Origin: Chlorocebus sabaeus
Taxonomy: Eukaryota > Chordata > Mammalia > Primates > Cercopithecidae
NCBI RefSeq assembly: GCF_047675955.1
Contig: NC_132914.1
Span: 37,684,521 to 37,748,520, forward strand
DNA length: 64,000 nt
Direction of reading: 5' to 3'
Shown: one piece after another, positions 42,292-54,345 of the stretch
Position numbering within the stretch: the stretch's first letter is position 1
How the letters are laid out: each line of letters begins with the position of its first letter
The notes under the pieces: generated by a model
Database searches by the model: none
Told to the model about the DNA's origin: nothing
The model's input: the letters and a program-made list of their open reading frames with translations, nothing else
Translations under genes and position numbers: made by a program

Positions 42292-44569
42292 AAGCTTCTG
42301 ATTTGTTGATGAGTAAAATTTATAGTTTTGCATGTGGCTGCCCGAGTCCCTAAAATTATTATATCTTTTTATATTAGAGATATCTCTTCCAATTAAACCA
42401 TAAAGGTAATTAAATTCACTCAGACAGTCTTGAATAATTGTTCCTAAATTCCATCTAAGGAAAAAAAGGAAGGTATTGTGAAGAGAGAACTCAGTCGAGG
42501 CTAAATCCAGTACCAGGGAACTCGAGAGCATATTGAAACATTGCAGTCAGTGATTATTTGCAGTGTGCTAGTTATTGCTATTTTGGGAGGTATTTTTAAA
42601 TTAGACTTTCAACCTTCTGCACATATTGTCATGGATCGTGTGATTTTACTCAATTATTAAACAGTAATGGAGACAGTAATGTGACCCAGAGCACTTACTT
42701 GAGGTAATTAATTATTAGTTCTGTGAAATTTCTTAATGCATTAAGCCTTTGTTTACTTATTTTTTAAATAAGGAAAATAACAGTTGTCCTCTATATTGCC
42801 TCCCTAGTTCAGTGTAAGTGAGGGGTAAATGTTAGCTAATTTTATATTGGATCTGTTTGGTAATTTAAAGAATGTTAATTAGGAAATTTTAAAAAATTCA
42901 GAACTATAAAGAGGTACTCACGTAGTTTTGGAAAGTGTGTCATTTATGGGCACAAATAAAAAAGATGTGTAGGTAGCTGCATCCTGTACAGCAAAGGAAG
43001 TTTTAAATATATCCAGCAATTTTGTTGTCCTAGTTGGCACATGGTAGCTATCAGGAGGTAACTCAACTCCATATAGTCAAGGAAACGCTATAGTTGCTCC
43101 CTAAAGTGATGTGTTCCCATGTCACTATGGAACACTTGAAATCGCACACATGTGAACATTAGGGTGGGCATATCTTGTACAGTAGAATAAGGAAGAGGTT
43201 TGCATCAGAATCCCCCTTTTAAAAAAATGCAGATTTTCACTATGACTGCAATAAAATTCCTAAAGATTTTGTGGAGTAATTAAGTTGAAAATCCATGAAA
43301 GTTCTTCTCATTAACATAGTTATAAATATGATAACTTAAGTAAAAATTAAGTTAATTTGAGCCACTCAAAGTTACTTTGAAAGACAGATTTAAAATGTCA
43401 ATAAAATGATAATTTAAATTTCTTATTAACCTAAAAAAGAAGTACCATCATTTTTATTTATGCCAATAAATTGAAATATAATGTCATTTTCTCACTAAGG
43501 TTTAAAGGAAATGAAAGCTCTAAATAATCAAGTGAAACCAAGAGCAACTTGTCTGACAGCTATTAGCAAAACTAAATAAGAGTATTCACCTTCATGAATG
43601 AAGGCAAGGGCACGAATAATTTCATGGTGCAGAAGCTCTAATGAGCCCACCCACTCTATGTGCCCTGAGCTGTAAGGTCACTAAACTAATTTTAAAAAGG
43701 TACCATTAAGGCAGGTAGAAGCTTACAAGACTCATTTAACGGTATGATAAAAGAGATATGAAAGGGACCTATTGAATTAATCAGGTGGAACATTAAAAAG
43801 CTTATATGGCAATTTAACCTTGATAAAAATACATGGGAGAAATACAAAGGAATTTGGAAAATTCTCTTTCCTTGAATAAGGCATCAGTTAGCTCTTCAGG
43901 TTATTAGGTTGAAGGAATGTTAGGAGCTCTTTTAAAGGTGATAAAGTCAAGATAATGTTGCAGATTTTATTCTTACGTAACAAACCCCCTCAAAACTTGG
44001 AGGCTTAAAATGTGAACAATTTATCATTTCTCGTTCTTCTGTGGCTTGACTGGGCTCAGCTGCGTGGTTCTGCTCCACATGGTATTGGCAAGGGTCATTT
44101 ACTTGGCTTCATTCATTAAACTGAGCTGGAAAGTGCAAGAAAGGTACGTGCACGTTTTTGGAGTATTGGTGCTTCTCCATGTGGCCTATCGTATGGCTAG
44201 GTTGGGCTTCCTCGTGGCGTGGTGATTACAGAGTAATTGGACATCTTTCATGGTGGCTGGTTACCAAGAGAAATGAAGCAGAATTTTTCTGTCCTCTTAA
44301 AGGCTAGGCCGAGGACTGGCAAAAGTATTAATTCTGCTACATTCTAGTAACCAGAGTAACCACAAACCTACCTCAGAATCAAGGGGAAGGGAAATAGACT
44401 CCATATGAATAGCACCTGTGTATAGGGATAGAAATGATGTGTCCATCTTTGGAAACTTCTGCTGCAAATAGTGGTAGCATGCTATAGATCCACTAGGAAA
44501 ATTAAGCACAAACTCTTTAAAAAATAAATGTATCTTAGTAAAATAAATTAGTCTAACTAGATAATAATG

Positions 44570-44800
44570 GCTAACACACATGAGGTTAATATGTGCTTTT
44601 CAAAGATTATCTCATGTAATTCTCACAGCAACACTTCCAAATGGTATTTTATTAACCCCCTGTGATACAGATGAAGAAACTGATTGACAGAGAGGTTGAA
44701 TAATTTACCCAATGGTACACATTCAGGAAGAGGTAGTTAGAATTTCAAACCAAGTCGTTTGACTCCAGGGCCTATGAGTTACGTTCATAGGGCTAATATT
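44570..44800 (+). repeat. MIR-like relic
   Basis: TGTGATACAGATGAAGAAAC and AATAATTTACCCAATGGTAC with GTTTGACTCCAGGGCC match the MIR core layout. Confidence 0.7.
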
Positions 44801-45329
44801 CAAATGAGAGAAAAGTAGTAATAAATAAACATATAATATGTTGAGTGGGTGCTACGAAGAAAATATGAAGTGTAGTTGGAGATGAGTTGTCAGAAAAAGG
44901 TCTTAGCACTTAAAAAACACTAAAAGAGCAAACAATTCTCTTTACCACCTGAATTGTAGCAGCAATCTGGAATTGCTATAAAGTACACAACATGGGAGAA
45001 GTCTTAAACAACAGTTTTTATTATTTATAGGCCCATTGCACGCTGTCATTAAATACCAATATGTGCAATCAATCATGCATTCATTGATTCAATAAATACT
45101 GTGCAAACAAAATAGAAATACAGAGATGGGTAAGACAAGTCCTTGGGCCTAAGGACTTTATAACCTGGTATTTCACTCAACTACATGATAGCATAAATAA
45201 TGTTTGCTTCTGTTTAAGTATTCCTTGAACATTATAGATCTACCAAAGAAAATTAAATACAAACCTCTTTTTAAAGTGAATTTGAAAAGCAAAATAAATT
45301 GGAATATATAGATAAATATGTTACAATTT

Positions 45330-45510
45330 GTCATATGTACTTTGTGGGCTTTGCATGTGTTATTTCATTCTCAGGGCAATCTAAGATGATCACTTTTACT
45401 GTCTCATTTTACAGAGAAGAAAGCTGTGCATTAAAGAAATCAAATACCTTTCCCAGGGTCACACAGCTAGTAGCAGAGCCTGGATTTGAATCTAGGTTCT
45501 GATTTTTAAC
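45330..45510 (+). repeat. MIR-like relic
   Basis: CTGTCTCATTTTACAGAGAA, CCCAGGGTCACACAGCTAGT and GCCTGGATTTGAATC in MIR order; the best-preserved MIR in the window. Confidence 0.75.
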
Positions 45511-45514
45511 TGCC

Positions 45515-45660
45515 ATGACAATGCTCAAAGCTCAAAGTATGATCTCTGTGTTAGAATCATCAGGGTTGCTCGCTAAAAAAGCCGATTCTCAAACCTCATC
45601 CCAGACCCTGCAAGTAGAATCCATCAAAATGCAGTAGTTACTTTGAGAATCATGAAACTC
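45515..45660 (+). mobile_element. MER5A-like hAT DNA transposon relic
   Basis: TTAGAATCATCAGGGTTGCT, CTCATCCCAGACCCTGCAAG and a CTTTGAGAATCATG end follow the MER5A layout. Non-coding. Confidence 0.6.
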
Positions 45661-46113
45661 TACTACACCGTCTGTCTTCCTATTCATGGAAACCCTCTCC
45701 TAGTATATAAATGTGAAGAATATTTCTATTTCAAACCTGTATTGATAATTGTCTGGAAGATCATTTTCCTGGGAATATATTATTGATGAGACTGCAAAAC
45801 AGAAGTAAGGTATTGGATTGATCTTTTCACTGAAGCTAGGGAAATATTGATGTTCATTGGTTCCAGAGAAGTTCAATGATTTCCAATCTGAATTAACTCC
45901 CTTAATTTAACAATTTTTTTTTTTTTTTTGAGAGTGAATGTCCCTCTGGGCTTCTAGGCCACATAGTTGCTAGAGAAATTAGGTACTTTGTTGCACTTGA
46001 AAACATTAAAATCTTTCTGACTACTTTCACTGAGCAAAGAGACCTAAAATGCTTTAAATTTGCAACCTTTCAGAAAATAAATTCTAGTGATTATTTATGA
46101 CTCAATCTTTCAG

Positions 46114-46301
46114 ATTTTGACAGTGAAAGTGGAAGGTTGTCCAAAACACCCTAAGGGAATTATTTCACGTAGAGATGTGGAAAAATTTCTTTCGAAGAAA
46201 AGGAGATTTCCAAAGAACTACATGTCACAGTATTTTAAGCTCCTAGAAAAATTCCAGATTGCTTTGCCAATAGGAGAAGAATATTTGCTGGTTCCAAGCA
46301 G
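46114..46301 (+). CDS. LRRK2: LRRK2 exon 34 (residues 1610-1672, COR)
   Basis: 188 nt, 62 codons plus two bases of S1672. Acceptor ACTCAATCTTTCAG, donor GTAAAGAAA. Encodes ILTVKVEGCPKHPKGIISRR and FLSKKRRFPKNYMSQYFKLL followed by LPIGEEYLLVPS. R1628 (46168-46170), M1646 and S1647 (46225-46227), all human variant sites, are reference residues. K1640 of human (as I recall) is Arg. The exon belongs to the winged-helix-like part of COR-A. Confidence 0.97.
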
Positions 46302-47169
46302 GTAAAGAAAACCTTAAAAAATAATTGCTACATGGAAATTCACTATCTATTCTTTTAATTGTCAAAGTAACTGTAGTCTATAATAGATGTATTAAATAAA
46401 TAAATAAATATATTTTGCTTCCAGTGTAAACTTCCTGCTGACATATTTATTTTGGAATGAAACATTGCATCTGACACTTTAAAGATATAGTAAAACTTAT
46501 TTTATATATATAGTTACTAGTTGACTTATCACTGTTTAAATTATTTAAGAAAGGTAAATATTAGAGATAAATGTGTGTGTGTGTATGTGTGGGTGTGTGC
46601 GTCCCTGTTTATGTACGTGTGTGTTCTTAAACAACACTGAGAGAGTTTATTAAGCAAGTTCTGAGAAGATAGTGAGTTTTCAACAGAATTTTAAAAGCAT
46701 TTATGGCATCATAGTGGATGCCTAAGTTTTAGCCTATAATTTGGCTGTCCTACTGCTTTATAAGGAAGTGGGAAATGTTATAAAGTAATATGATGTTGAA
46801 ATGTGCAAATTACATTGATTGATGGATGCAGCCAATTGTAAAAATAAATATACACTTTTTTTCTAGGACATGTATTTTTCAGGATTTATGTAAGATTACA
46901 TTTGTCTATTCATAACTAATTATAATAATTTATGTATTAGTGCACAGGGATTACCAAAAATATTTCATGCATCTACATCTGAGCATGCATTTGAATTGAT
47001 TAATGACCTCTGAATTTTTGGTGTAGGAAAAACATGTGAAACAATGTTACAAAAAGACTACAGTTGCTTGGAGTGGTTACCTTCATTGATTTTAAGCAGT
47101 AAAATCATTTGCTCAACATTTTTGGGTATTCTGTGAGGCTGTATAACCATAGTGTCCTTTTGCCTTTAG
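46302..47169 (+). other. LRRK2: Intron 34
   Basis: 868 bp, with an imperfect (TG)n run at about 46572-46622. No transposon recognised. Confidence 0.65.
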
Positions 47170-47324
47170 TTTGTCTGACCACAGGCCTGTGATAGAGCTT
47201 CCCCATTGTGAGAACTCTGAAATTATCATCCGACTATATGAAATGCCTTATTTTCCAATGGGATTTTGGTCGAGGTTAATCAATCGATTACTTGAGATTT
47301 CACCTTACATGCTTTCAGGGAGAG
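47170..47324 (+). CDS. LRRK2: LRRK2 exon 35 (residues 1672-1724, COR, Y1699)
   Basis: 155 nt; one base finishes S1672 and one base opens E1724. Acceptor CCTTTTGCCTTTAG, donor GTGAGTATT. Encodes LSDHRPVIELPHCENSEIII and YEMPYFPMGFWSRLINRLLE, then ISPYMLSGR. Y1699 (TAT, 47249-47251), the residue changed in the Y1699C Parkinson mutation at the ROC-COR interface, is reference here. No difference from human that I can recall. Confidence 0.97.
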
Positions 47325-48148
47325 GTGAGTATTTAATGAAGACTTAATATTTAGAGAAATTAGGGAGATGGCATATGAAAAGTAATATGCCATTTTCTCA
47401 GAGTTTACTTGTTTGGAAGGCAGCTGAAGAATTAGAAAATAAGCTCATAAAACCTTGGAGTAGGCAATGTAAAGATACACAAGCACATATAACCTCATCC
47501 AATTTGTCAGGAAGAAAACTCCTTAGGTGCTCACTCAGCTCTTGGCCGTGATTACATTGTAGGGAGTGTGATTATCTCTTTTCTGTTGCACAGCCACTAA
47601 GCCATTTACAAAGAAAAGAGCAAATCCGGTGTTTATAATGCTAACTCTTTCTTCTAAAATAAATAGAGACATTTTGGTACTGCAAAGGGAAAATACCATT
47701 TTGGGGATTAAAATTAGCTTTACACAGGTGTTACAGGTTTCCAAATTAAACCTTACCTTGATTGGAATTAATCAACATATAGGTAGTTACATTACATTAA
47801 AAAGTTCAGAAAGTTTTGGGTTTAGCACAATCAATTTCTTTTTGAAAATTTTGAGGATTGATTTATGATTCTCTTTCGTCATCGGTTAAGCCTATTAAAC
47901 TGCTTAACAGCATCAACCTGAAATGGATCTTAATCTACAGGGGATTTAACTGGTTTTATTGTAAAGTTATGGATAAAATATTTAATAGATATGGATGAGG
48001 ACTCATATCATTAACAACCCAATACTTTCTTTCAAAATGAGTAGATCTGTATTAGAATCACTTGTGGTGTGTGCAGTAGATTTTTTCCCTTTAATTTAGG
48101 AAGCAGTTAATAAACAGCTCCATTTGGATCCATTTAAATTTCTTTTAG
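47325..48148 (+). other. LRRK2: Intron 35
   Basis: 824 bp; nothing recognised. A short open frame runs into exon 36 from inside this intron, an artefact of the in-frame acceptor sequence. Confidence 0.65.
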
Positions 48149-48295
48149 AACGAGCACTTCGCCCAAACAGAATGTATTGGCGACAAGGCATCTACTTAAA
48201 TTGGTCTCCTGAAGCTTATTGTCTGGTGGGATCTGAAGTCTTAGACAATCACCCAGAGAGTTTCTTAAAAATTACAGTTCCTTCTTGTAGAAAAG
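48149..48295 (+). CDS. LRRK2: LRRK2 exon 36 (residues 1724-1773, COR-B)
   Basis: 147 nt; two bases finish E1724 and one opens G1773. Acceptor TTAAATTTCTTTTAG, donor GTAAGGAAA. Encodes RALRPNRMYWRQGIYLNWSP and EAYCLVGSEVLDNHPESFLK with ITVPSCRKG, part of COR-B, which forms the main dimer interface. No difference from human that I recall. The following intron is only 151 bp, the shortest here. Confidence 0.97.
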
Positions 48296-48446
48296 GTAAG
48301 GAAATCAATTTAAATGCTTCAATTGTAACACTAAAGAAATCTAAACTTAAAAAAATAAATGTATATAAACAAAAAACCTTTACTTTAAAGCTTTGTGACA
48401 GTATGAGGTTTAGACAAGACGTTGAGCTCTGTTTTCAATCATGTAG

Positions 48447-48638
48447 GCTGTATTCTTTTGGGCCAAGTTGTGGACCACATTGATTCTCTCATGGAGGAAT
48501 GGTTTCCTGGGTTGCTGGAGATTGATATTTGTGGTGAAGGAGAAACTCTGTTGAAGAAATGGGCATTATATAGTTTTAATGATGGTGAAGAGCATCAAAA
48601 AATCTTACTTGATGACTTGATGAAGAAAGCAGAGGAAG
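48447..48638 (+). CDS. LRRK2: LRRK2 exon 37 (residues 1773-1837, COR-B)
   Basis: 192 nt; two bases finish G1773 and one opens G1837. Acceptor TTTTCAATCATGTAG, donor GTATGTTTT. Encodes CILLGQVVDHIDSLMEEWFP, GLLEIDICGEGETLLKKWAL and a charged helix EEHQKILLDDLMKKAEE. 64 codons, so skipping would keep the frame. Identical to human as far as I recall. Confidence 0.97.
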
Positions 48639-49285
48639 GTATGTTTTGAAACAACTTACAAATGTGTTTAAGTGATCCTTCAATACTTACAAAATGACTT
48701 TTATTAAATGTAAATATTCTTATTCATAAAGGATGAGTTGAAAAATAGTATATTCAATTATAGGGACTGTTCAGAAAACTGGATTATATTTATTATCAAT
48801 AAAATCTTGTATTCTAGATTCAGAAAATGTTTTTGAGGGTTTGAATGCTGGCTCATTGAACAACATATCCTCATCTGTGAAATAGGAATACCAACCACAT
48901 CTATCTCATCAAATTGTTATAAAGATTCAAATGGACAATACATGGATGTAATTTACTAACAGGTCTGCCATATAATAACAGCTTCAGCTTCATGAATGTG
49001 GCAAAAGCAGAGAATAGATAACTTTCTAGTCAGATGTCTGGTAGTCTGCAGCAGTTCAGAATTCTACAAGTGAACATAGGAATAAATTTTTGAAATTCCA
49101 AGTAGATAGATATTAAGTGAATCTTTAAAATGTTCTCAAATTTTCTAGAGAAATCTAGGATTGGTTAGAAAGGGAGGGGTTAGAAATTATAGAAAATATT
49201 CCATTATTTTTTCATATCAAAACCACAGATTTATGTATCTCCTTAAATGTTGTTTTTATTTAAAAAATGTTTTATTACTTTTCAG
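48639..49285 (+). other. LRRK2: Intron 37
   Basis: 647 bp; a MIR-like piece is possible at about 48850-48990 (CATATCCTCATCTGTGAAAT). No other element seen. Confidence 0.6.
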
Positions 49286-49432
49286 GAGATCTCTTAGTAA
49301 ATCCAGATCAACCAAGGCTCACCATTCCAATATCTCAGATTGCCCCTGACTTGATTTTGGCTGACCTGCCTAGAAATATTATGTTGAATAATGATGAGCT
49401 GGAATTTGAACAAGCTCCAGAGTTTCTCCTAG
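49286..49432 (+). CDS. LRRK2: LRRK2 exon 38 (residues 1837-1886, COR to kinase)
   Basis: 147 nt; two bases finish G1837 and one opens G1886. Acceptor TTTTATTACTTTTCAG, donor GTAATTCTT. Encodes DLLVNPDQPRLTIPISQIAP, then DLILADLPRNIMLNNDELEF and EQAPEFLLG, the linker and first beta strand of the kinase; G1886 is the first glycine of the P-loop. M1869 and L1870, rare human variant sites, are reference. No difference from human that I recall. Confidence 0.97.
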
Positions 49433-50364
49433 GTAATTCTTTTTGTTAATTTGAGAATAAAAATTAGGATGTATTTTTCTCCTTATAATTTAGAAAATAG
49501 ATCTCATAATTATATTGTCATAGATTTTTACTGTCTTCATATATTATAATGTTTTTTATTTGGAATGATATATTTTAAAGGAATATCATGTTACACATCT
49601 GGAATTTGCTTTGCATATAATCATGTAGACTAGGATCAAGATGAGGATGAGATTATCATGGAAGCGCAAATATTTATGAAATATAGCTTTGTATTTGCCT
49701 TAATTGCCAGGGCTGTGGGAGGCAAATAAGAAGGTTTTCAGGTGAGTTAAGTGAAGCAGCCAGATTTTATATTTAAAATGACAGAATAGGTAAAGGAAGC
49801 ACACCTCAGTGTAGTCATAGCAGGGGTTTTATGACTGAGTGTGACAATGCTGAATTCTCATAGAAATATTCATAAAAAGCCTTGAAATTCAGAAGTCAGA
49901 AGTGTCACATGGTGATATACTCAAATTCTTTTTTTTTTTTTTTTTTTTTTTTTTTGGTGTGCTGAACAATTTACATTTGTTGGTTCCATGAATTCAATCA
50001 GTTATTTTCAATAGAGTATGATGGAAATCATTGAATTCATGTAGCATGTTTAGGTGTTCATTGAGAAAAGGTGAAGTCATGGTAACCATGTTCCAATATT
50101 CTCATTTGTATCTTGACTTCCTGGACCTGTCCTATCATTGTACATGGATTTTTAGGCCTAAAAGATGTTTTTTAAAAATGCTCATACACTTCAGAAGATG
50201 AAAAATGTATGCATCATAACTACTTTGGGAAAGAAGCAGTCAACATAAGATATGTCACTGTATGTCATTCCGTAGATTACATGTGTGGCTTCTCATGTCT
50301 CTCAGAATAAAAGCTAATGTCTTTACAAGGCCTGTGATGCCATGATCTATCTGACTCCTCGGTT

Positions 50365-50640
50365 ATTGTTTTTTTTTTTTTTAATATATTTTATACAAAT
50401 TTATTTTTTTAATTGACAAGTAAAAATTGTATATATTTATGGTGTACAACATGATGTTTTGATATATGTATATGTTGTGGAATGGAGAAGTTTAGCTATT
50501 TAACATATACATTATCTCAAATACATATTTTTGTGGTGAGAAGTTTTAAAATCTACTCTAATAGCAATTTACAAGTATACAGTATGTTATTATTAACAGT
50601 AGGCTGATGTACTCAAGTTTTAAAGATTCCAGAGAGTCAT
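50365..50640 (-). repeat. Old L1 (L1MA/L1PB-type) 3' UTR, antisense
   Basis: TTAATTGACAAGTAAAAATT, ATTTATGGTGTACAACATGA, TTTTGATATATGTATATGTT and TTTGTGGTGAGAAG are the complement of a well-known L1 3' end. Confidence 0.8.
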
Positions 50641-51174
50641 TGAGACAACTACGAAATGCATTAGACTGATTTAATATAAAGCATTTAAAGACAATTTTGA
50701 CCTTACTTTGTTTAGTTTTTGTTGTTGTTTAGTTTAATTTTAATCAAATTACCCCAGAGATAATGCCTAAAATCTGTCAGTCAGGACATAATATTCTTAG
50801 CAAAAAATTGTCCAAAATTTGGGACATGATATTTAAAGCTAAATAAACACCTTTATACTTTTCATATTGGCATTCATTGGGAAGTTTAGGATGAATTTAA
50901 ATGCTTTGGAACTGAGGAAGTTAATGTATTAGTAATAGAGGATTAACACAAAATGCTGAATCGTCAATGCTGAATCCTACATTTTAATCAACCCTAAACT
51001 TCAAGGTATACAGGAAAGTACCAGACATAGTGCATCCTTCCTCTGAAGAAATCCCAAACTGTCAGACACAGATCCCTAAAATATTTCTTTTTCCTGCATT
51101 AAAATGTGTTTCAGATGAATGGACACGTTTTGAGTAGTGTATGTGGAAACGTCATTTACAAAGTCTGTTTAGTT

Positions 51175-51489
51175 GGCCGGGCGTAGTAGCTTACTCCTGT
51201 AATCCCAGCACTTTGGGAGACCAAGGCAGGTGGATCACGAAGTCAGGAGTTCAAGACCAACCTGACCAAGATGGTGAAACCTCGTCTCTACTAAAAATAC
51301 AAAAAAAATTAGGCGGGTGTGGTGGCGGGTGCCTGTACTCTCAGCTACTCAGGAGGCTGAGGCAGAGAATTGCTTGAACCTGGGAGGTGAAGGTTGCAGT
51401 GAGCCGAGATTGTGCCACTGCACTCCAGCCTAGGCGACAGAGTGAGACTCCATCTCAAAAAACAAAAACAACAAAACAGAAACAAATAA
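51175..51489 (+). mobile_element. AluS-like element, sense, 17-bp target duplication
   Basis: GGCCGGGCGTAGTAGCTTAC through both monomers to an A-rich tail with CAAA interruptions. Exact 17-bp duplications (ACAAAGTCTGTTTAGTT) lie at 51158-51174 and 51490-51506. Confidence 0.95.
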
Positions 51490-51609
51490 ACAAAGTCTGT
51501 TTAGTTACACAGATAAGAAAATGTTTGTGATTACTCTCCCTTCTCTAGACCTATGTCCCATAAATCCATAAATCCCATGTTCATTTACAGAAAGCAGCCT
51601 AGATAGGAG

Positions 51610-51800
51610 TTTCTCAGTCTTTGAGCTGTTGCCATTTCGGCTGGGATGACTGTTATTGAGGTGCATCGTAGGATGTTTGGCAGCATCTCTGGCCTCTACC
51701 CACTAGATGTTAGTAGTATCTCCCCTTCTTCCCTCAGGTGTGACAATCAAAATGTCTCTGGATGTTGCCAAAGATAAGGGGCAGGGTTGAGTATCCGTGA
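51610..51800 (-). mobile_element. MER20-like hAT-Charlie relic
   Basis: TTTGGCAGCATCTCTGGCCT, CTACCCACTAGATGTTAGTA, TGTGACAATCAAAATGTCTC and GGGTTGAGTATCC in the order of the MER20 complement. A second such relic lies in intron 33. Confidence 0.75.
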
Positions 51801-54244
51801 TTTAACAAATTAGGTGTATCCTTCTAAAAACATTTTACAGGTAGAGACTCCAGCATCTTTATATTAGGGTAATCTGGAGAAGGTTGTGCCTCTCTCCATT
51901 TTCCCTCTTCCCATTTTTATTGTAGGGCAGCAGTGCATTCAGGCTTTTTGAAAACTCTCTTTTTCCCAGATAGCAGTAACTATTATGCAGTGACTAATCC
52001 GACCCACCTTAATAGATATGAATAGACTTGTTTTGTGAATATATTTTAAAATATAAATGTATGGGATTTTGTTCATGCATCTAAGAAGCTACAAGGTACA
52101 TTTCCTCTTTGTGGAGCTATTTATTTTTCTGGAGAGCCAAGACAGGTACTTCTACTTCTATGGTGTGATTTGAGGGGTTAGGAAAATTTCCTTGCCTTCA
52201 ATTTTCCTTCCAACCTGGATATCACAAATACACAATAGTAGTCCTTAACTTTATTTTTGTTCTCAGTCACCTGAAAGACATGACAATCCATACTCTATAT
52301 TAATGCAGCGGTGATTCTCAAATAGAGAAGGGCTTTAAAAATTAGAAATCCCTACTCCATCTTGAAATTTTGATGTATCTCCCTAGAGTATCTTACTTCT
52401 CTATGCTCCATTACAATTTCTCTTTATTGTTGATAGCTGTCCAGATTGAGGGGAAGCAGAGCAAGATGCATCTATTATATGTTTCCATCTCTCCGACCCA
52501 TTCTCTCCCTTTCCCCTCTACTTGCTTTCTTTCTCTTTTCCCTCTTCTGTTTACCCGATTCTATTTCTGATTCCAATATATAACAGTTTCCCCTGAGACT
52601 CTCTCAATACCAACAATCCTAACTAATAGTTTTTAAAAGTCAAATATTTATTAAGTACTGGAGGGACAGAATGAGAGAATACCAAGACTGATAAGATGCA
52701 AATAATACTTTTAACATATTTACAATCTAGTAGAAAGACATGCTCAAATGAGTTAATTATTTTAATATACTCTGTCTCTGAGCATAAAATATAATTATAT
52801 ATGCTCATTATAGATGTATAAAAAATAAACAAATAGGTAGAAGCTTTCCATAGATGTGTAATTTCACTACTTGGAAATTACAAGTTGTTATAGACTGTTT
52901 TGCATGAATTCACTTATATCCATCAAGTGACTACATTTCAAGGCACTACATGAGAACCATAAATATTGTACAAACAGGATTTGCTGAATGTCGTTGGAGA
53001 GTAACAGTCCATGGGGCTGATTGTGATCAGTTTCTGAGGCAGGCCTCTATTTCTTGGTATGTATTGGTCCCTGTAGGCTTGATAAACTCCCTGGAGGTGG
53101 AGATGATGGAGTAGCAGAGCTCATCAAGGGTATGGAGGCTTGAGGGTACAAAGCACGCTCAGGAAATTTTGGCTATTCCGGTTTGTCTAGAGCACTTGTT
53201 CTCAACCTTACCTACTCGTTACTAACTCTACTAAATATAGAATTAAAAGAAGAAAAAATCTGATAACTATTTTCTCCTGGGACTAATTAGATCAAAATCT
53301 TTGAATCCAGACATTAGTGTTTTAAAAAGCTCCTCAGATGTATTGTTCAGCCAGGACTGGGGCAGGGAAAGCTACTGAACTCATCAAGCCTTGAGAATGA
53401 GAAGAACAAGAAGAGAACTTTAAAAGGATTTAGGGGCCACAATATGACTGTGGAGCTGAATTTAGATTTGGTTTCATAGGCAACATGGAATAATTTGTGT
53501 GTGAGCAGGAGAATGACACAATCAAAGTGGAATGATAGGAAAATTAATTTTACGAGAGAGAGAATGAGTTGGAAGTAAGGAACTCAGGAGGCCTCTTGGG
53601 ACTCAGCAGAAGGCTCTGAGGCCACCAAATGGGTGTGGTGGTAGTGGAAATGGAGAGGAAGGGAATGTGAATGAGGCTGCACAGTGAACTGCCAGCGTTA
53701 GCCGTGGGGTTAGACCGGAGCAAGAGTTAAAATGATTCATCAATTTTAACTCCAGAAAGACCTCAAAAAGAGCTTTTGTCTTGTTATCATCAGCTATATG
53801 GAAGGTAGAATAAAAACTTGTTAGGAGAAAAGATAATAAATGTGGCTTTTGATAGGCTGTGATTGAGTTGGAAGGGCATACCAGTGAAATATCCAACACA
53901 AAGTTAGAAGTGTAGAAGAGTGCTTAGGAGGTGGCTGTAAGTGAAAATGTGAAAATTATCTACGTTAGAGGGATAGATGAAATCACAGAAGTGGATGACG
54001 TAATTGAGCAGGTTATATGTAGAGGAAAGATGGGAAGGTTGAGGACAAAATCTTTAGATGTATCTTTCTCGGAGTAGAAGGAAGAGGAAATGTTAAAGGA
54101 GATTTGATTCAATGAAACAAGTAGATCAGATTTCTATTCAAATATACAACAGATATAATTAAAACAGATATAATTTATTTAGTTTTTTTTTTTTTTTTTG
54201 CTTGGACAGATTAATTTAAGTGCTTTCTATTTTCTTTTCAACAG

Positions 54245-54345
54245 GTGATGGCAGTTTTGGATCAGTTTATCGAGCAGCCTATGAAGGAGAAGAAGTGGCT
54301 GTGAAGATTTTTAATAAACACACATCACTTAGGCTGTTAAGACAA
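54245..54345 (+). CDS. LRRK2: LRRK2 exon 39 (residues 1886-1919, kinase glycine loop and K1906)
   Basis: 101 nt; two bases finish G1886, ends in phase 0 after Q1919. Acceptor TTTCTTTTCAACAG, donor GTAAGAAAT. Encodes the ATP-binding glycine loop G1886-D-G1888-SF-G1891 and the VAVK motif with the ATP-anchoring lysine K1906 (54304-54306), followed by IFNKHTSLRLLRQ, the start of the alpha-C helix. All catalytic residues are intact, as expected for an active kinase. No difference from human that I recall. Confidence 0.98.

Larger units (their letters stand above)
41485..46113 (+). other. LRRK2: Intron 33
   Basis: 4.6 kb. MER20-like relic (about 42092-42291), a diverged unnamed repeat (about 43960-44120), MIR-like relics (about 44570-44800 and 45330-45510), a MER5A-like piece (about 45515-45660); the rest is AT-rich with nothing recognised. 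Confidence 0.75.
49433..54244 (+). other. LRRK2: Intron 38
   Basis: 4.8 kb. A 26-base T run (about 49928-49955), an old L1 3' end, antisense (about 50365-50640), an Alu with 17-bp target duplication (51175-51489), a MER20-like relic (about 51610-51800), MER5-like pieces (about 52305-52380 and 53195-53360); otherwise unassigned. A T17 run lies 45 nt before the exon 39 acceptor. Confidence 0.8.

Noticed and set aside
49928..49990. Long T run as the tail of an antisense processed pseudogene
   Set aside because: Sequence beyond the run has no open frame and matches nothing I know; no flanking duplication was found, so it stays an unexplained T run.
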